The notes under the pieces: generated by a model
What the model was told of the DNA's origin: nothing
The model's database searches: none
What the model saw: the letters and a program-made list of their open reading frames with translations, nothing else
Assembly (NCBI GenBank): GCA_963742725.1
Contig: CAVUMX010000003.1
Location: 62,001 to 126,000 of the forward strand
Direction of reading: 5' to 3'
Source: CAVVAL01 sp963742725
Lineage (GTDB): Bacteria > Actinomycetota > Actinomycetes > Mycobacteriales > Cryptosporangiaceae
Length of the DNA: 64,000 nt
Made by a program: the position numbers and the translations under genes
Part shown: piece by piece, positions 1 to 8,916 of the stretch
How positions within the stretch are numbered: the first letter of the stretch is position 1
Layout: the number at the start of each line of letters is the position of its first letter

Positions 1-1
1 C

Positions 2-767
2 CGGGCCCGCAAGCTCTCAGCGCGGCAGATCACCGTCGAGCTGGCCACCGATGGGATCACCGTCAGCCCAGCCACGGTCGGGCGATGGCTGGTGCGCCTC
101 GGCATCAACCGCCGCCGCCATCTCGACCCCGACGGCACCATGAACCGAGTCCGGCGCCGGATCACCGCCCGCTACCCCGGCCACATGATCCACCTCGACG
201 TGAAGAAGGCCGGCCGGATCCCCGACGGCGGCGGCTGGCGCGCCCACGGCCGCGGATCAGACCAACACCGCGCCACCGACCGCGCCAAGGTCGCCGGCGC
301 CCGCGGCGGCTACATCTACCTACACTCCGCGATCGACGGATACTCCCGCCTCGCCTACACCGAAGCCCTGCCGGACGAGAAAGCCACCACCGCGATCGCC
401 TTCCTCGCCCGAGCCCGCGCCTTCTTCGCCGCCCACGGCATCACACGAATCAGCCGCATCATCACCGACAACGGCTCCTGCTACCGCGCCACAGCCTTCA
501 GCCGAACCGTCGCCGCCGTCGCACGCCACCAACGAACCCGGCCGTTCACACCCCGCCACAACGGCAAAGTCGAGCGCTACCAACGGATCCTCGCCGAAGA
601 ACTCCTCTACGCCCGAACCTGGACCTCAGAAACCCACCGCACCGCAGCCCTCGCGATCTGGAACCTGCACTACAACTACCATCGGCCCCCACACCGCCGC
701 CGGGAACAAGCCCCCAGCCACACGCCTCCACCACCACGTCACCAACGTCACGAGCTCATACATCTAG
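2..767 (+). pseudogene. IS481-type DDE transposase, 5' end cut by window, frameshifted
   Basis: The reading frame is open from base 2, so the true start lies before the window. The visible part carries an N-terminal helix-turn-helix segment (KLSARQITVEL), then an rve integrase core with the three expected acidic residues: IHLD, ITDNGS and KVERYQ. The last part shifts frame: in the frame of the core the sequence becomes proline/arginine rich after YNYHRP. Dropping one C from the C5 run at 686-690 restores the typical IS481 ending (HTAAGNKPPATRL...SSYI) and a TAG at 765-767. Either the gene is dead or a base was miscalled. The unshifted frame continues to 865. The mobile element's left end is not in the window. 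Confidence 0.85.
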
Positions 768-826
768 TCGCCAAGCGGCTGTGGCCTGGTTCGGTTCGTC
801 GGTCTTACCGCGGATGTTCGTCAGGG

Positions 827-879
827 TTGACCGCACTGTTTCGCGGCGAAGGTTCTTGTTCGTAGGTTTGACCGCACTG
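827..879. repeat. 12-bp direct repeat TTGACCGCACTG
   Basis: TTGACCGCACTG occurs at 827-838 and again at 868-879, 41 bp apart, just downstream of the broken IS481 transposase. The position fits a right-hand transposon end or subterminal transposase-binding repeats, but no matching left end is visible. This is an inference. Confidence 0.45.
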
Positions 880-981
880 CAGGGGTTGCGTAGGACGGCG
901 GGTCTCCCTCGTCGGCGTGCCAGTAAGAGGGCTGTCACCACAGGAAAACGAGGGATGCGGTCGGTGGCTAGCCTGGGCTGC

Positions 982-1380
982 ATGGGCGAGATTCACCAGG
1001 ATCCACTTGACCAGCGCTTCCTGTTCTGGGCGACTTACTACGGCGGGGACCCCACAGAGAAGGACAAGATGCGGTGGGTTTTGTACTACCCACCCACCGG
1101 CTGGGGCGGAGGCCTACGGCACGACGATGCCAAGCCGGAGATCCTGCGCCGCTACGACAAGCAGGCCAGCGAGCACGGCACCTATCCAGCCGGCACCGCC
1201 TTCCACAGGGAAACCGGTGTGTGGCACGCCTCGGACGGCGCCGAACGCAACTACTGGCTCGGTGGTGACTACGGCGATGACATCAGCCCAGCGCAGGCCC
1301 GGGAGATCATCGTTGAGTGGGGTCACCCGCCGGAGCTCCTTACCGCCGACCCCGTACAGGAACCGCCGCGCCAGCAATAA
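982..1380 (+). CDS. conserved hypothetical protein, 132 aa
   Basis: This is a soluble protein with no signal peptide or membrane segment. It is rich in aromatic residues (FWATYYGGDP, RWVLYYPP, GVWHASDGAERNYW) and ends in a proline-rich tail. I recall similar short actinobacterial proteins with the GAERNYWLGGDYGDD pattern, but know no function. The start at 982 (MGEIHQDP) matches where the recognisable sequence begins. An in-frame ATG at 955 has better-placed purine-rich sequence upstream (AGGAAAACGAGGG) and may be the true start. The gene stands alone between the IS481 remnant and a broken SMI1/KNR4 gene on the other strand. Confidence 0.6.
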   Translation: MGEIHQDPLDQRFLFWATYYGGDPTEKDKMRWVLYYPPTGWGGGLRHDDAKPEILRRYDKQASEHGTYPAGTAFHRETGVWHASDGAERNYWLGGDYGDDISPAQAREIIVEWGHPPELLTADPVQEPPRQQ

Positions 1381-1451
1381 CACTTCTGGAGGCGAGGGAG
1401 GGCCTGAGCAACACTGGCGCCCGTGCCCCCACGACGCCGTCGACCAGGCGC

Positions 1452-2188
1452 TTACCCCGGCCCGATCCCAACCGCCCGTGGCCGCCACGAGACGCACGGT
1501 CTGACTGTCCGTCGCCGGCGAAGTTGGCTGGCAACTGAATATGACCCCAAACACCTGCCTGATCCCCTGCGCGGGTGCGGCCACATCTCGCGAACAACCG
1601 CGGTCAGAATTGACCGCCAAAGCCAGTGGCCGCTCGGCGCGCGAGCCCTGTGCGTTTCTAGAGCAGAAACGCCTTCTTGCCTCTGGTATTCGTAGAGGGT
1701 TATCTCGTTGCTCGGAAACTCGTCTGGAAACAAGTCGAACTGGGTGTGCTGGCTGAGTACGGCGACGAGGAACTCCGTCATCGTGCCAGGGAACTCGGCC
1801 CATCCTGACCGGCTGGTGCCGACTATCCGCCATGACTCAGGGTCGCCGGTGGTAAGCCAATACAGCCAGTCGCCATTGTCTGTGGAGCCCCATGGATACA
1901 GCCCTCCGGGTTCGGGGCTGAGGGGATAAGGCACATCCGACCCGGCTCGCGCAAATCTCGAAGGGCATCAAGTGTCCGGCGGAGATGGGCGTTGAGGCCG
2001 GCGCCCGTTGTCGGATGAGCCACATGAAGGAAGTTGTCGATGATGATCGCGGGGTATCGTTCCGCGAACCGTTTGTAGTCGGACGGGAGCGCAATACCGA
2101 TGCGCTTCTCGTGCGCGGGCCAGTCGACGACCGGCGGTGATTCGCTCGGTGGGCCGATGAGGCCTTCAAGTTGGTCAAGGGTAGTCAA
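1452..2188 (-). pseudogene. SMI1/KNR4-family protein, frameshifted
   Basis: Two overlapping frames on the minus strand together give one SMI1/KNR4 (SUKH) protein. The first part has the family-like region ALPSDYKRFAERYPA and runs to GRMC near 1932. The second part continues with PYPLSPEPGGLYPWG, DNGDWLYWLTTGDPESW and an acidic FPDEFPSN end. Adding one C near 1931 joins them in frame. A likely start is TTG at 2188, preceded by GAGGAAGG; the track of homology does not reach far upstream of it. The second frame stays open to 1452, farther than the domain needs, so the original end is uncertain. SUKH proteins often act as immunity proteins to polymorphic toxins, but no toxin gene is adjacent. Confidence 0.65.
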
Positions 2189-2547
2189 TGACTTGCCTTC
2201 CTCTGTGTCCTCCACCAGCTTGCTGAGGGGGCGTGCACCGGTCGGCGCGGGTGGGCGGATCGTGGTGGACGGCCGTGGCGACGGCATCGCGGTGGGGATG
2301 TCCGCAGGGCACCCCAGCAACGCCACCGAAGGACAACGATTCTCACTGACCGGCTGTTAGCGCCGTGGCCCATGGACAAGATGAAACAGCTGGTACTGCG
2401 GGACAGCGCTCACAAAAGACGCTTCAATCACAGCTCGTCACCATGCTGCGCCGAGCACACTCGATGCCACCGAAATGGCGGAAACCGCAGGACGCACATG
2501 GAACGTTCTGGTAGGTTATGGGCAATCCATCCACCATGGAAGGGTAT

Positions 2548-2994
2548 ATGAAGAGTTCGTTAACAGTCCGGAGGGTCACGGCGTTAGCCGGCGGCCTGTC
2601 TGCGCTCATCGTGCTTCTTGCGGGTTCACCGGTGTTCGCGGAGGGCTCGTGGTCCGGCAAGGTCGAGGGCGTGCGGCAGGGGTTCGAGTCTCGTCGTTGG
2701 ACTGATCGCAACAGCGACAGTGTCAAGACAGCGGTCACGTTCAAGAACTGCAGTTGGAAGGACCCGTCCAACCGTCCGAACAGCGCCGGCTACACGACGG
2801 TTGAGCTCAGGCAGGTCCTCACCGCGCTCCCGGACCGCAAGCTCGGCAAGAAGGACCTGTGGTGCGCTGGCGCCAGCGGCGACACCAAGGACTGGGGTGA
2901 TCGCGCTGCCGGCGAGTACTACTTCAGTGTCTATGGCGCCGGCGGCTACTACGACATCAGAACGTGGGCGAGCCCGGTGTCCGTAGCCTACTGA
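2548..2994 (+). CDS. small secreted protein, first gene of an ABC exporter operon
   Basis: The 148-residue product begins with a clear Sec signal peptide (MKSSLTVRR, then a hydrophobic stretch, then SPVFAEG), giving a mature protein of about 120 residues with two cysteines and many aromatic and charged residues. The ATG at 2548 is preceded by GGAAGGG; an upstream ATG at 2518 in the same frame would add a non-signal leader. I do not recognise the mature domain. The gene is followed by a hairpin and then an ATP-binding cassette gene and two membrane-protein genes on the same strand. That layout is typical of a secreted peptide or bacteriocin with its own export or immunity transporter, which is an inference. 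Confidence 0.75.
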   Translation: MKSSLTVRRVTALAGGLSALIVLLAGSPVFAEGSWSGKVEGVRQGFESRRWTDRNSDSVKTAVTFKNCSWKDPSNRPNSAGYTTVELRQVLTALPDRKLGKKDLWCAGASGDTKDWGDRAAGEYYFSVYGAGGYYDIRTWASPVSVAY

Positions 2995-3015
2995 TCGCTG
3001 CTCATCCGCGTTGGT

Positions 3016-3044
3016 CCGTCCGGGAGCATTGCGCTCCTGGACGG
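3016..3044 (+). terminator. hairpin between the secreted-protein gene and the ABC ATPase gene
   Basis: Arms CCGTCCGGGAGC (3016-3027) and GCTCCTGGACGG (3033-3044) pair over 12 bp with one G-T wobble around a 5-nt loop. There is no U-run, so partial termination or mRNA 3' protection is as likely as full termination. It would allow more secreted protein than transporter to be made. Confidence 0.6.
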
Positions 3045-3068
3045 GCTGACCCTTGCCTGGGGCGTCTC

Positions 3069-3806
3069 GTGTCGCTGATATTTGAAAGCTGCCGGTTCTC
3101 CTACCGCCGTGGTCGACCTGTCCTGTTGGGTCTGGATCTGGAGCTGTCGGCCAGGTCAACCATCTTGCTCGGGCCGAACGGGGCGGGGAAGTCGACACTG
3201 CTGGCATTGGGCGCCTCGGTGCTTGCCCCGGATGCTGGGCGGGTCTGCTACGGCCGTTGGGACGCGGCACGCCGCCGGGACCGGGCGGCCTACCGGCGCC
3301 GAGTGGGCTGGATGCCGCAGCGGGTGGTGGCGGTGCCGGGTTTCACGACGCGGGAGCAGGTCGCTTACGCCGGCTGGTTGAAGGGAATGTCGCGCACAGC
3401 GGCCTGGGGCGCGGCCCGGCAGGCGCTGATCGACGTGGGGCTCGGCAAGCTGACCGAGCGCAAGTCGAGTGAGCTCTCCGGCGGGCAGCTGCGTCGTGTC
3501 GCGCTCGCCCAGGCGCTCGTGCACGACGCCGAACTGGTTTTGCTGGACGAGCCGACGGCGGGGCTGGACCCCAATCAGTATCAGCGGTTCCTGCGGGTGG
3601 TCAGCGCGCTCCAGGACCGGGTTCAGGTCGTTGTCTCCACGCATCAGATCGATGACGTGGGTGACACCTACGAAGCCGTCGTGCTTCTTGACCGGGGCCA
3701 GTGCACGTTTGCCGGTCCCGTCACCGAGTTCCTCGCGACGGTGCCGGAACCCGCTGCAGCGTCATGGTCGTCCGCGTTCGCGCACCGCGTCGAGGAGGAG
3801 GACTGA
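3069..3806 (+). CDS. ABC transporter ATP-binding protein
   Basis: A 245-residue single ABC cassette. Walker A is GPNGAGKST, the signature is ELSGGQLRR, Walker B is ELVLLDEPTAGLDP and the switch histidine is in VVSTHQIDD. The chosen GTG start (MSLIFESCRF) lies where homology to ABC cassettes begins; the frame is open farther upstream but that part overlaps the hairpin. The stop overlaps the next start by one base (TGATG), so the membrane protein is translationally coupled. It probably powers transport by the two following membrane proteins; whether they export the upstream secreted protein or give self-protection cannot be told from sequence. Confidence 0.9.
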   Translation: MSLIFESCRFSYRRGRPVLLGLDLELSARSTILLGPNGAGKSTLLALGASVLAPDAGRVCYGRWDAARRRDRAAYRRRVGWMPQRVVAVPGFTTREQVAYAGWLKGMSRTAAWGAARQALIDVGLGKLTERKSSELSGGQLRRVALAQALVHDAELVLLDEPTAGLDPNQYQRFLRVVSALQDRVQVVVSTHQIDDVGDTYEAVVLLDRGQCTFAGPVTEFLATVPEPAAASWSSAFAHRVEEED

Positions 3807-5053
3807 TGCCCCTGCTGTATCAGTTCCGCCGGTCGGTGGTGTTGTGGACACTGCCGCTGGCGGTGGCCCTGGCGGCTCTCAGCACTCGCGCCACGACCCC
3901 GTTCCTCCCGACGTACTGGCTCGCGGCCAGTGCGCAGGCGTCCTCGTCGGTGATCGTGCTCGCGCCGCTGTGTGCCGCCGCCGCGGCGTGGCAGGCGTGG
4001 CGGTTCCGGAGCAGCGGTATCACCGACTGGGCTCCTGTTCGCGGCCCGTTCGTGGTGCTGCTGCAGTGGGCGGTCATCCCGGCGCTTCTCGTGACTGTCG
4101 CCGGGCTGGTGACGGGGCTGCTGGTGGTGGCCCCGGCGGTGGCTGGGACACCTGGTGAGCTTGATCTGCGCTTCTTCGCCGTGACCATCACGGTTGTGCT
4201 GGCCTTCACGGTCCTCGGGTACGCCGTCGGTGGTCGCCTGCGGCCGATGTTCGCGGTCCCGGGTCTGCTTGTCGGGGTGCTGCTGTGGCTGGTGTACCCG
4301 GCTGCTCTGGATACCTTCTGGATCCGTCACATCACCGGGAACTTTTACCAGGCGTGTTGTTCCCTGGATGAGACTGTGCCGTCCAGCGCGGTGGTCGCGC
4401 CCGTGCTGGTCGCGGCCGCGATCGGCGCTGCGGCGCTCATCGCGCTGGTGGCGCGCCGGTGGTGGCTCGGTGCTCCAGTGGCCGGCGTGATCATCGCTGC
4501 CGCGATCATCACTGCCCACACCGGCGTGAAAGACCTGGGCCCGAATCCGGTCGAGAACCGCGCCGCTACTGGTCCGTGCGCACAGAAGTCCGGGATTGCC
4601 GTGTGCGGATGGCCCGAACACGCCAGGGCACTCCCGATCGCCGCCCAGCACCTGCTCCCCGCCGTGGAGAACCTCACCACCGTCGGGTTCACCCGCCCGA
4701 AACGCCTGGTGGAATGGCGACCGGCGGACGGTTCATCGTGGCAGTTCACCACCTCGGCGGACGCCACCCGGCAGGACGTCGTCGCGTCACTGGCCAGCGG
4801 GCTCCTGCCAGACACTCCACGGTGCGCCGAACGTGGACCCTGGCCCGGCGGCTCCGTCGCGCCAGTAGTTGCGGCGTGGCTCACCCTCAAGGCCGGCCTC
4901 ACAACGGAGGAAGTCACCGCGCGATTCGGGCCGGATGCCGGTCCGGCCGCCGCCGCGGTCGCCACCCACCCGCCAGACAAGCAACGCGACTGGTACCAAC
5001 GAAACCTCAAAGCCCTCACCAGCTGCACCCAGATTCCAGTAGGCCTCCGATGA
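3806..5053 (+). CDS. ABC transporter membrane protein with cysteine-containing C-terminal domain
   Basis: The 415-residue protein has about six hydrophobic segments in its first 235 residues and then a soluble domain of about 180 residues with several cysteines (GPC, AVCGW, PRCAE, TSCT). That domain is probably outside the membrane, where disulfides can form. It starts in a one-base overlap with the ATPase stop and ends in a four-base ATGA overlap with the next gene. It is not a standard ABC-2 permease with CAAX-like motifs; I know the arrangement only from actinobacterial ATPase/membrane-protein pairs. A decayed copy of residues from about 215 to the end lies at 59925-60540 on the opposite strand. 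Confidence 0.75.
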   Translation: MPLLYQFRRSVVLWTLPLAVALAALSTRATTPFLPTYWLAASAQASSSVIVLAPLCAAAAAWQAWRFRSSGITDWAPVRGPFVVLLQWAVIPALLVTVAGLVTGLLVVAPAVAGTPGELDLRFFAVTITVVLAFTVLGYAVGGRLRPMFAVPGLLVGVLLWLVYPAALDTFWIRHITGNFYQACCSLDETVPSSAVVAPVLVAAAIGAAALIALVARRWWLGAPVAGVIIAAAIITAHTGVKDLGPNPVENRAATGPCAQKSGIAVCGWPEHARALPIAAQHLLPAVENLTTVGFTRPKRLVEWRPADGSSWQFTTSADATRQDVVASLASGLLPDTPRCAERGPWPGGSVAPVVAAWLTLKAGLTTEEVTARFGPDAGPAAAAVATHPPDKQRDWYQRNLKALTSCTQIPVGLR

Positions 5054-5661
5054 GCTGGTGGGCGGCAAACCGGAGACTGAGCCGGATCGCGCTGGCGACA
5101 CTGGCCACCGTCGTGGTGACCGCGCTCTGGGCCGACGTCAACCTCCCCATCCCCAACCTCGCCATGGGCGGACATCTCGGCGTTCCCATCACGCTGTTCC
5201 TGCCGCTGGCACTCGTCGCCGTTGTTTTCGCCGGACTTGCCGGCAGGCCCGTCGACGAACTGACCGCCACGCGACCCACACACTGGCTCGACCTGGCGCT
5301 CATCGTCGGAACATCGGCCCTGTGCGTCGTCGCCGCAGCCGTGATCCACCTGGCGGACGGGTCGCACCTCGCCACCGCGTGCGCCCGCAACTACGCCGGC
5401 TACTGCGGCCTCGGCCTCGTCGGCCGCTACCTCCTCGGCGGCCACGCCTCGACCGTCCTCCCCGCCGCCTACGCCGTGACCGCTGCCCTCTTCGGACGCA
5501 GCCTCGGCCACGAGGCCTCGATCTGGGCATGGCCGATCGCCCAACCAACCGACCCTGTCGCGCTGTCCCTCGCGCTCGCCACGTTCGCCGCGGGAATCGC
5601 CACCATGATGCTCGCGGCACGGACGCGGATCGTCACGCGCCGGGCATTCAACAACCATTAG
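5050..5661 (+). CDS. polytopic membrane protein, last gene of exporter operon
   Basis: A 203-residue protein with about five or six hydrophobic segments and a conserved core (ALWADVNLPIPNLA, GGHLGVPITLFLPLAL, CARNYAGYCGLGL, WAWPIAQPTDPVA). It starts inside the stop of the previous gene (ATGA), so it is translationally coupled and probably forms the transporter with it. A closely similar protein is encoded at 59320-59928 in reverse orientation. Function is inferred only from the operon. Confidence 0.75.
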   Translation: MSWWAANRRLSRIALATLATVVVTALWADVNLPIPNLAMGGHLGVPITLFLPLALVAVVFAGLAGRPVDELTATRPTHWLDLALIVGTSALCVVAAAVIHLADGSHLATACARNYAGYCGLGLVGRYLLGGHASTVLPAAYAVTAALFGRSLGHEASIWAWPIAQPTDPVALSLALATFAAGIATMMLAARTRIVTRRAFNNH

Positions 5662-5832
5662 CAGCCGACCGGGCAAGGGACGTTCCGCACTGGTCCAGCT
5701 CACGGTCAGCGAGCCTGCAACGTCGGACCGACCCTGCGCCCGGTCAGACCCGGCGACAAGCAGCAGCGACCTCCAACCACGCGGGACATGTCCCCGGCCG
5801 GCTGACGCGTCTCGCCTGGGCCGACCACGCGG

Positions 5833-6750
5833 TCACAGGTCTCCGGGGAAAGCGTCGTCGTCGTGGTGCTCGTGGTAGCGGGCGGGGTTGAGCGCTCCGT
5901 GGGGACCGTGGTCGCTGGGGAGTTGGTGCAGGGAGAGCCGCGGGCCATGGGTGCCGGCGACGGTCCAGACCTGCTCGCCGGGGTCCGGGCAGTGAGTTGC
6001 GGTCGCGACGGGCATCGCGGTCGTGGTGCCGTGCAGGAGATCAAGCAGGTGTTGTTCGCGTTGGCGGGTCGGTACCCACAGCAGCACGGGGTAGCGGGGC
6101 CCGTCTTTGGCGAGGCGTTCGTAGGCGCGGAGTTTGGTGATGACGCGGGTCAGGTTCTCGGTCGCGTTGTCGTATTCGAGGAACCAGCCGGTGGTGGTGT
6201 CGCCGACGCGCCAGATGCCGTGGGCGTCGGGGCAGGCCCCGGTCATGCCGTACGCCGCGGTGGCGTGGTGTTCGGACCACCACCGCTCGACGCGGCAGCG
6301 GGGGTCGCGGCGGGCGTGGGCGTGCAGGTCAATGACGAACTGGTTGGTGCCCAGCAGGTGCGCGAGTTTGGGGGTGCGGGCGATGTTGAGGCGCCGTTCG
6401 GTGTGGCTGCGGGGTGCACGGGCTGCGGGGTTGTCCGGGTCGGTGTAGGCGGTCGGGTGCAGCGCGACGCCGAGCGGGCCGAGGGTGTAGAGGTACTGGC
6501 CGGTTCCGCCGCGAGCGCCGCCGCCTGTGGGGCTGTGCGCGAAGCGGGATACCGCGCCGATGCGGTGCAGGATCGTTAGGCGTTGTTGGGCGGTGCGCCG
6601 GCTGGTGAACAGGGCGGTGGCGATCTGTTCGGTGGAGAGCAGGTAGTGCTCGGCGAGCCAGGTCAGCAGAAGCCGGTCGCGGGGCGTGAGATGGCGCAGG
6701 CCTGCGAGCGGATCCGCTTTGGCAGCGGACGCTGGTGGGACACGGGTCAT
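5833..6750 (-). CDS. replication-relaxation family protein
   Basis: The 305-residue product matches the actinobacterial replication-relaxation family. It has an N-terminal winged-helix region (LTPRDRLLLTWLAEHYLL, STEQIATALF, RRTAQQRLTIL) and later family-typical stretches (NQFVIDLHAHAR, GWFLEYDNATENLTRV, YPVLLWVPTRQRE). These proteins are carried by plasmids and integrative elements of actinomycetes, often next to transfer and recombination genes. Here the neighbours are IS3 debris rather than a full element. The ATG start follows a purine-rich sequence (GGGAGCAACCC). It appears intact and is the best-preserved trace of an integrative element in this part of the window. Confidence 0.8.
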   Translation of the reverse strand: MTRVPPASAAKADPLAGLRHLTPRDRLLLTWLAEHYLLSTEQIATALFTSRRTAQQRLTILHRIGAVSRFAHSPTGGGARGGTGQYLYTLGPLGVALHPTAYTDPDNPAARAPRSHTERRLNIARTPKLAHLLGTNQFVIDLHAHARRDPRCRVERWWSEHHATAAYGMTGACPDAHGIWRVGDTTTGWFLEYDNATENLTRVITKLRAYERLAKDGPRYPVLLWVPTRQREQHLLDLLHGTTTAMPVATATHCPDPGEQVWTVAGTHGPRLSLHQLPSDHGPHGALNPARYHEHHDDDAFPGDL

Positions 6751-6954
6751 GGGTTGCTCCCATGCGGAGAGAGAGTTCCCCTCCTTCCGGAGGGTGTCTG
6801 GATTCGATGTCGGGCCGCTGGTCGGTCTGTCAGCGCACGGTGCTGCACTGACAGCGCAGGTCAGCGCCGTCCTCGAGGCTCTGTGAGGTGAGCCAGGACG
6901 CGACCGGTGACGCGACGGGTGACGCGACCAGTAGCGCGACCTGTCCTGGTTCTG

Positions 6955-7566
6955 TCAGCGCCCATCGCCTCGACGTGCGGGCTGGGTTCCCTTGGCGCGG
7001 TGCTGCCGCTGCTCGTCCTGGGTGATTCGCTTCACCAGGGCATCGATGGTGCTGGTGTCCTGCGGCGGGACGTTTTTCGCCAGGGCCGCGGTCTGCGAGG
7101 TGTCGATCGACCAGCCGACGACGCGGCGGGAGTAGGCGTCCAGGACCACGGCGCAGTAGACCTTTCCCTCGCGGGCGGGGTGTTCGGTGATGTCGGTAAC
7201 CCACAGCTGGTCTCGGGCCGGGCGCGCGAACTGCCGGTCGACCAGATCCACCGCGGTCGGCGTCTGGTGCTTCGGCCGCGGGCGCCGGTTCCCGGGTAGG
7301 CCCTTGATGCCGGCGCGGCGCATCAGCATCTCGACCGCGTTGTGACCGACCCGGATCCCGAGGCCGAGGGTCAGCTCGGCGTGGACCCGCCGCGCGCCGT
7401 AGACACCCTTGGCGAGGGCGTGGACGGCCTGGATCTGGTCGGTCAACCAGGCGTGGCGCACCGCCCGGGCCGACGGTGCCCGGCCGCGCCACAGGTAATA
7501 GCCCGCGTCTGACACGCCGAGCACTCGGCAGGCGGTCTGCACCGGCAGGTTCTCGCTGGCCATCAC
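6955..7566 (-). pseudogene. IS3-family transposase OrfB, C-terminal half replaced
   Basis: The first 155 or so residues are a normal IS3 OrfB: LGVSDAGYYLWRGR, VYGARRVHAEL, RRAGIKGLPG, the DDE aspartate region QLWVTDITEHP and VVLDAYSRRVVGWS. After SQTAAL, at about base 7085, family similarity stops and an unrelated basic tail follows (DALVKRITQDEQRQHR, ending ARRGDGR). The second aspartate and the glutamate are therefore missing and the enzyme must be inactive. The tail may be the 3' end of another gene fused by deletion, perhaps one upstream of the replication-relaxation gene. The start overlaps OrfA by four bases, as in intact IS3 elements. Confidence 0.8.
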
Positions 7567-7901
7567 CGCGATGGCCTCGAACCTCCTTTTGGGGGCACCA
7601 CCTTCGCCAGCAACTCGGCCGAGCGACGGTGGACGGCCAGCTCAGTCTCCAACTCGACGATCCGCTTACGCGCCGCGACAAGCTCCGCGTTCTCGCCGCT
7701 GGTCAGGCCCGGTAACTGACCGGTGTCGATCAAGTGCTGGCGGCGCCAGTTGTAGATGACCTGACCGCTGATATCCAGATCGAACGCGACTTGCGCGACC
7801 GGTCTACCAGCAGCAACGAGATCGAGCACCTTACGACGAAACTCCGGCGGGTAGCTCCTGGGCACGCGGGCCTCCACATGGGTCACTGGACGGGCAATCA
7901 T
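7563..7901 (-). CDS. IS3-family transposase OrfA
   Basis: A 112-residue helix-turn-helix protein: SYPPEFRRKVLDLVAAGRP then VAFDLDISGQVIYNWRRQ, followed by the usual leucine-zipper-like segment (NAELVAARKRIVELETEL). In IS3 elements it binds the ends and is fused to OrfB by -1 frameshifting; here CCCCCAAAAGG near the overlap is the probable slip site. I chose the internal ATG at 7901; the frame opens slightly earlier. The left terminal inverted repeat probably begins near 7935 on the minus strand (TGATGTGCCCCGGGTCC). OrfA looks intact but is useless alone because OrfB is truncated. Confidence 0.85.
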   Translation of the reverse strand: MIARPVTHVEARVPRSYPPEFRRKVLDLVAAGRPVAQVAFDLDISGQVIYNWRRQHLIDTGQLPGLTSGENAELVAARKRIVELETELAVHRRSAELLAKVVPPKGGSRPSR

Positions 7902-7934
7902 CCAGCAACCCGACTCCACAGGACCCGGGGCACA

Positions 7935-8087
7935 TCAAGGAGTCAACCGAACCGGGGGCAGTCCCAACGCTTCGCCGAGCCACTCGACGGTCGCCGAACC
8001 TGGCACCTTCTGGCCGACGGGTTCCAGAAACCACGCGTTCAGCATTGTCGTCCGCCACGATCCAACCAGGACGTCGAGCTGCCCCAT
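7935..8087 (-). pseudogene. N-terminal remnant of DUF1579-like protein cut by IS3 element
   Basis: On the minus strand a 50-codon frame starts at ATG 8087 with MGQLDVLVGSWRTT and goes on to AWFLEPVGQKVPGSATVEWLGEA, which resembles the N-terminus of actinobacterial DUF1579-like (nitrobindin-like) proteins. It ends at a TGA that coincides with the presumed left tip of the IS3 element. The gene was therefore probably interrupted by the insertion, and its 3' part is not visible in the window. The identification rests on family memory of the LVGSWRTT and ATVEWL motifs. Confidence 0.5.
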
Positions 8088-8496
8088 AGCCTCGCTGCGC
8101 ATCGCTCCTCCTCCTCATCGGTCGAGTTGGCCCCTCGAGTGGCCACCGACCTACCACTTTGCACGCTCCTGCTGCCGCTGGCCGCGTTCCCTGCACGGAG
8201 TTACAGCCATGATGGAGCCAACCGCCTTGCTAGCACGCAGGTCCTGAGACCGGACAGAAGCCGGCCTGAGCTGTCGGATCTCAGGACCTCCATAACGGAT
8301 CGGCATCAGGACGTGTGTGACAGTCGTGGGTCGTTCGAGTGACAGCTCGGACCGTCCGGGTCGTTCGACCGCGAATGCTGACCATGACCACCGATCCTCA
8401 ACCGGCAGCGCGACATCGTCCGCTCATGTAGCCGATGACCGGATGTATCGAACTCCGACCTTTCGAACATGAGGTGGGAGTCGACGGACCGACTCG
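8088..8496. other. no gene recognised
   Basis: About 400 bases between the IS3-interrupted remnant and the SRPBCC gene. Open frames here lack a start with a ribosome site or recognisable motifs. I see no repeat or hairpin of note. Confidence 0.5.
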
Positions 8497-8916
8497 TCAG
8501 CGCTGCTCGGCGAAGGCCTTGAAGTTCGCGAACTGTTTGGGGAAATCCCGACGGACGAGCGGCGCCAGCAGGGGCAGCATCAGCTTCATGACGCCCTTCG
8601 GGCGGAGATCGAACTCGCCGTCCAGCCGGGTGCCGGAGCCCGCGGGCGAGAAGCTCATCCGGCCGGTGATGTCCATCCGCTTCGCGTCGACCTCGAAGGT
8701 CACGACGCGGTCGGGCTCGTGCTCGGCGATGACCGCCATGCACTCCTGCCCCTGATAGACGGCCCGGAAGCGGCTGCCCACGCCGATGGGCTCCGCCGTG
8801 AGCAGCTCGGAGTCGCTGAGGTTGCTGTTCCACCGCGGCTCGTTCCGGTTGTCGGCCATGAGGGGGAACACATCGCTGACCGGCTTGTCGATCGTCGTGG
8901 TGGCCCTGACCTTCAT
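8497..8916 (-). CDS. SRPBCC (START/polyketide-cyclase-like) family protein
   Basis: A 139-residue protein with the single SRPBCC fold pattern: opening strand VRATTTIDKPVSDVFPLMAD, RNEPRWNSN in the first helix/loop, then beta strands (GVGSRFRAVY, RVVTFEVDAKRM, GSGTRLDGEFDLRPKG) and a long C-terminal helix (DFPKQFANFKAFAEQ). These proteins bind hydrophobic ligands; no specific substrate can be given. Its ATG overlaps the stop of the upstream hydrolase-like fragment by four bases (ATGA), so the two were once an operon. It appears intact. Confidence 0.8.
   Translation of the reverse strand: MKVRATTTIDKPVSDVFPLMADNRNEPRWNSNLSDSELLTAEPIGVGSRFRAVYQGQECMAVIAEHEPDRVVTFEVDAKRMDITGRMSFSPAGSGTRLDGEFDLRPKGVMKLMLPLLAPLVRRDFPKQFANFKAFAEQR

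Noticed and set aside
2548..2994. Assignment of the secreted protein to the lactococcin 972 family
   Set aside because: The ABC context is similar in spirit, but the protein is longer and has cysteines, and the family's typical tail is not seen.
4345..5703. Minus-strand open frame of 452 codons opposite the exporter membrane genes
   Set aside because: Antisense shadow; the plus-strand proteins have coupled starts, membrane segments and a paralogue that conserves protein sequence.
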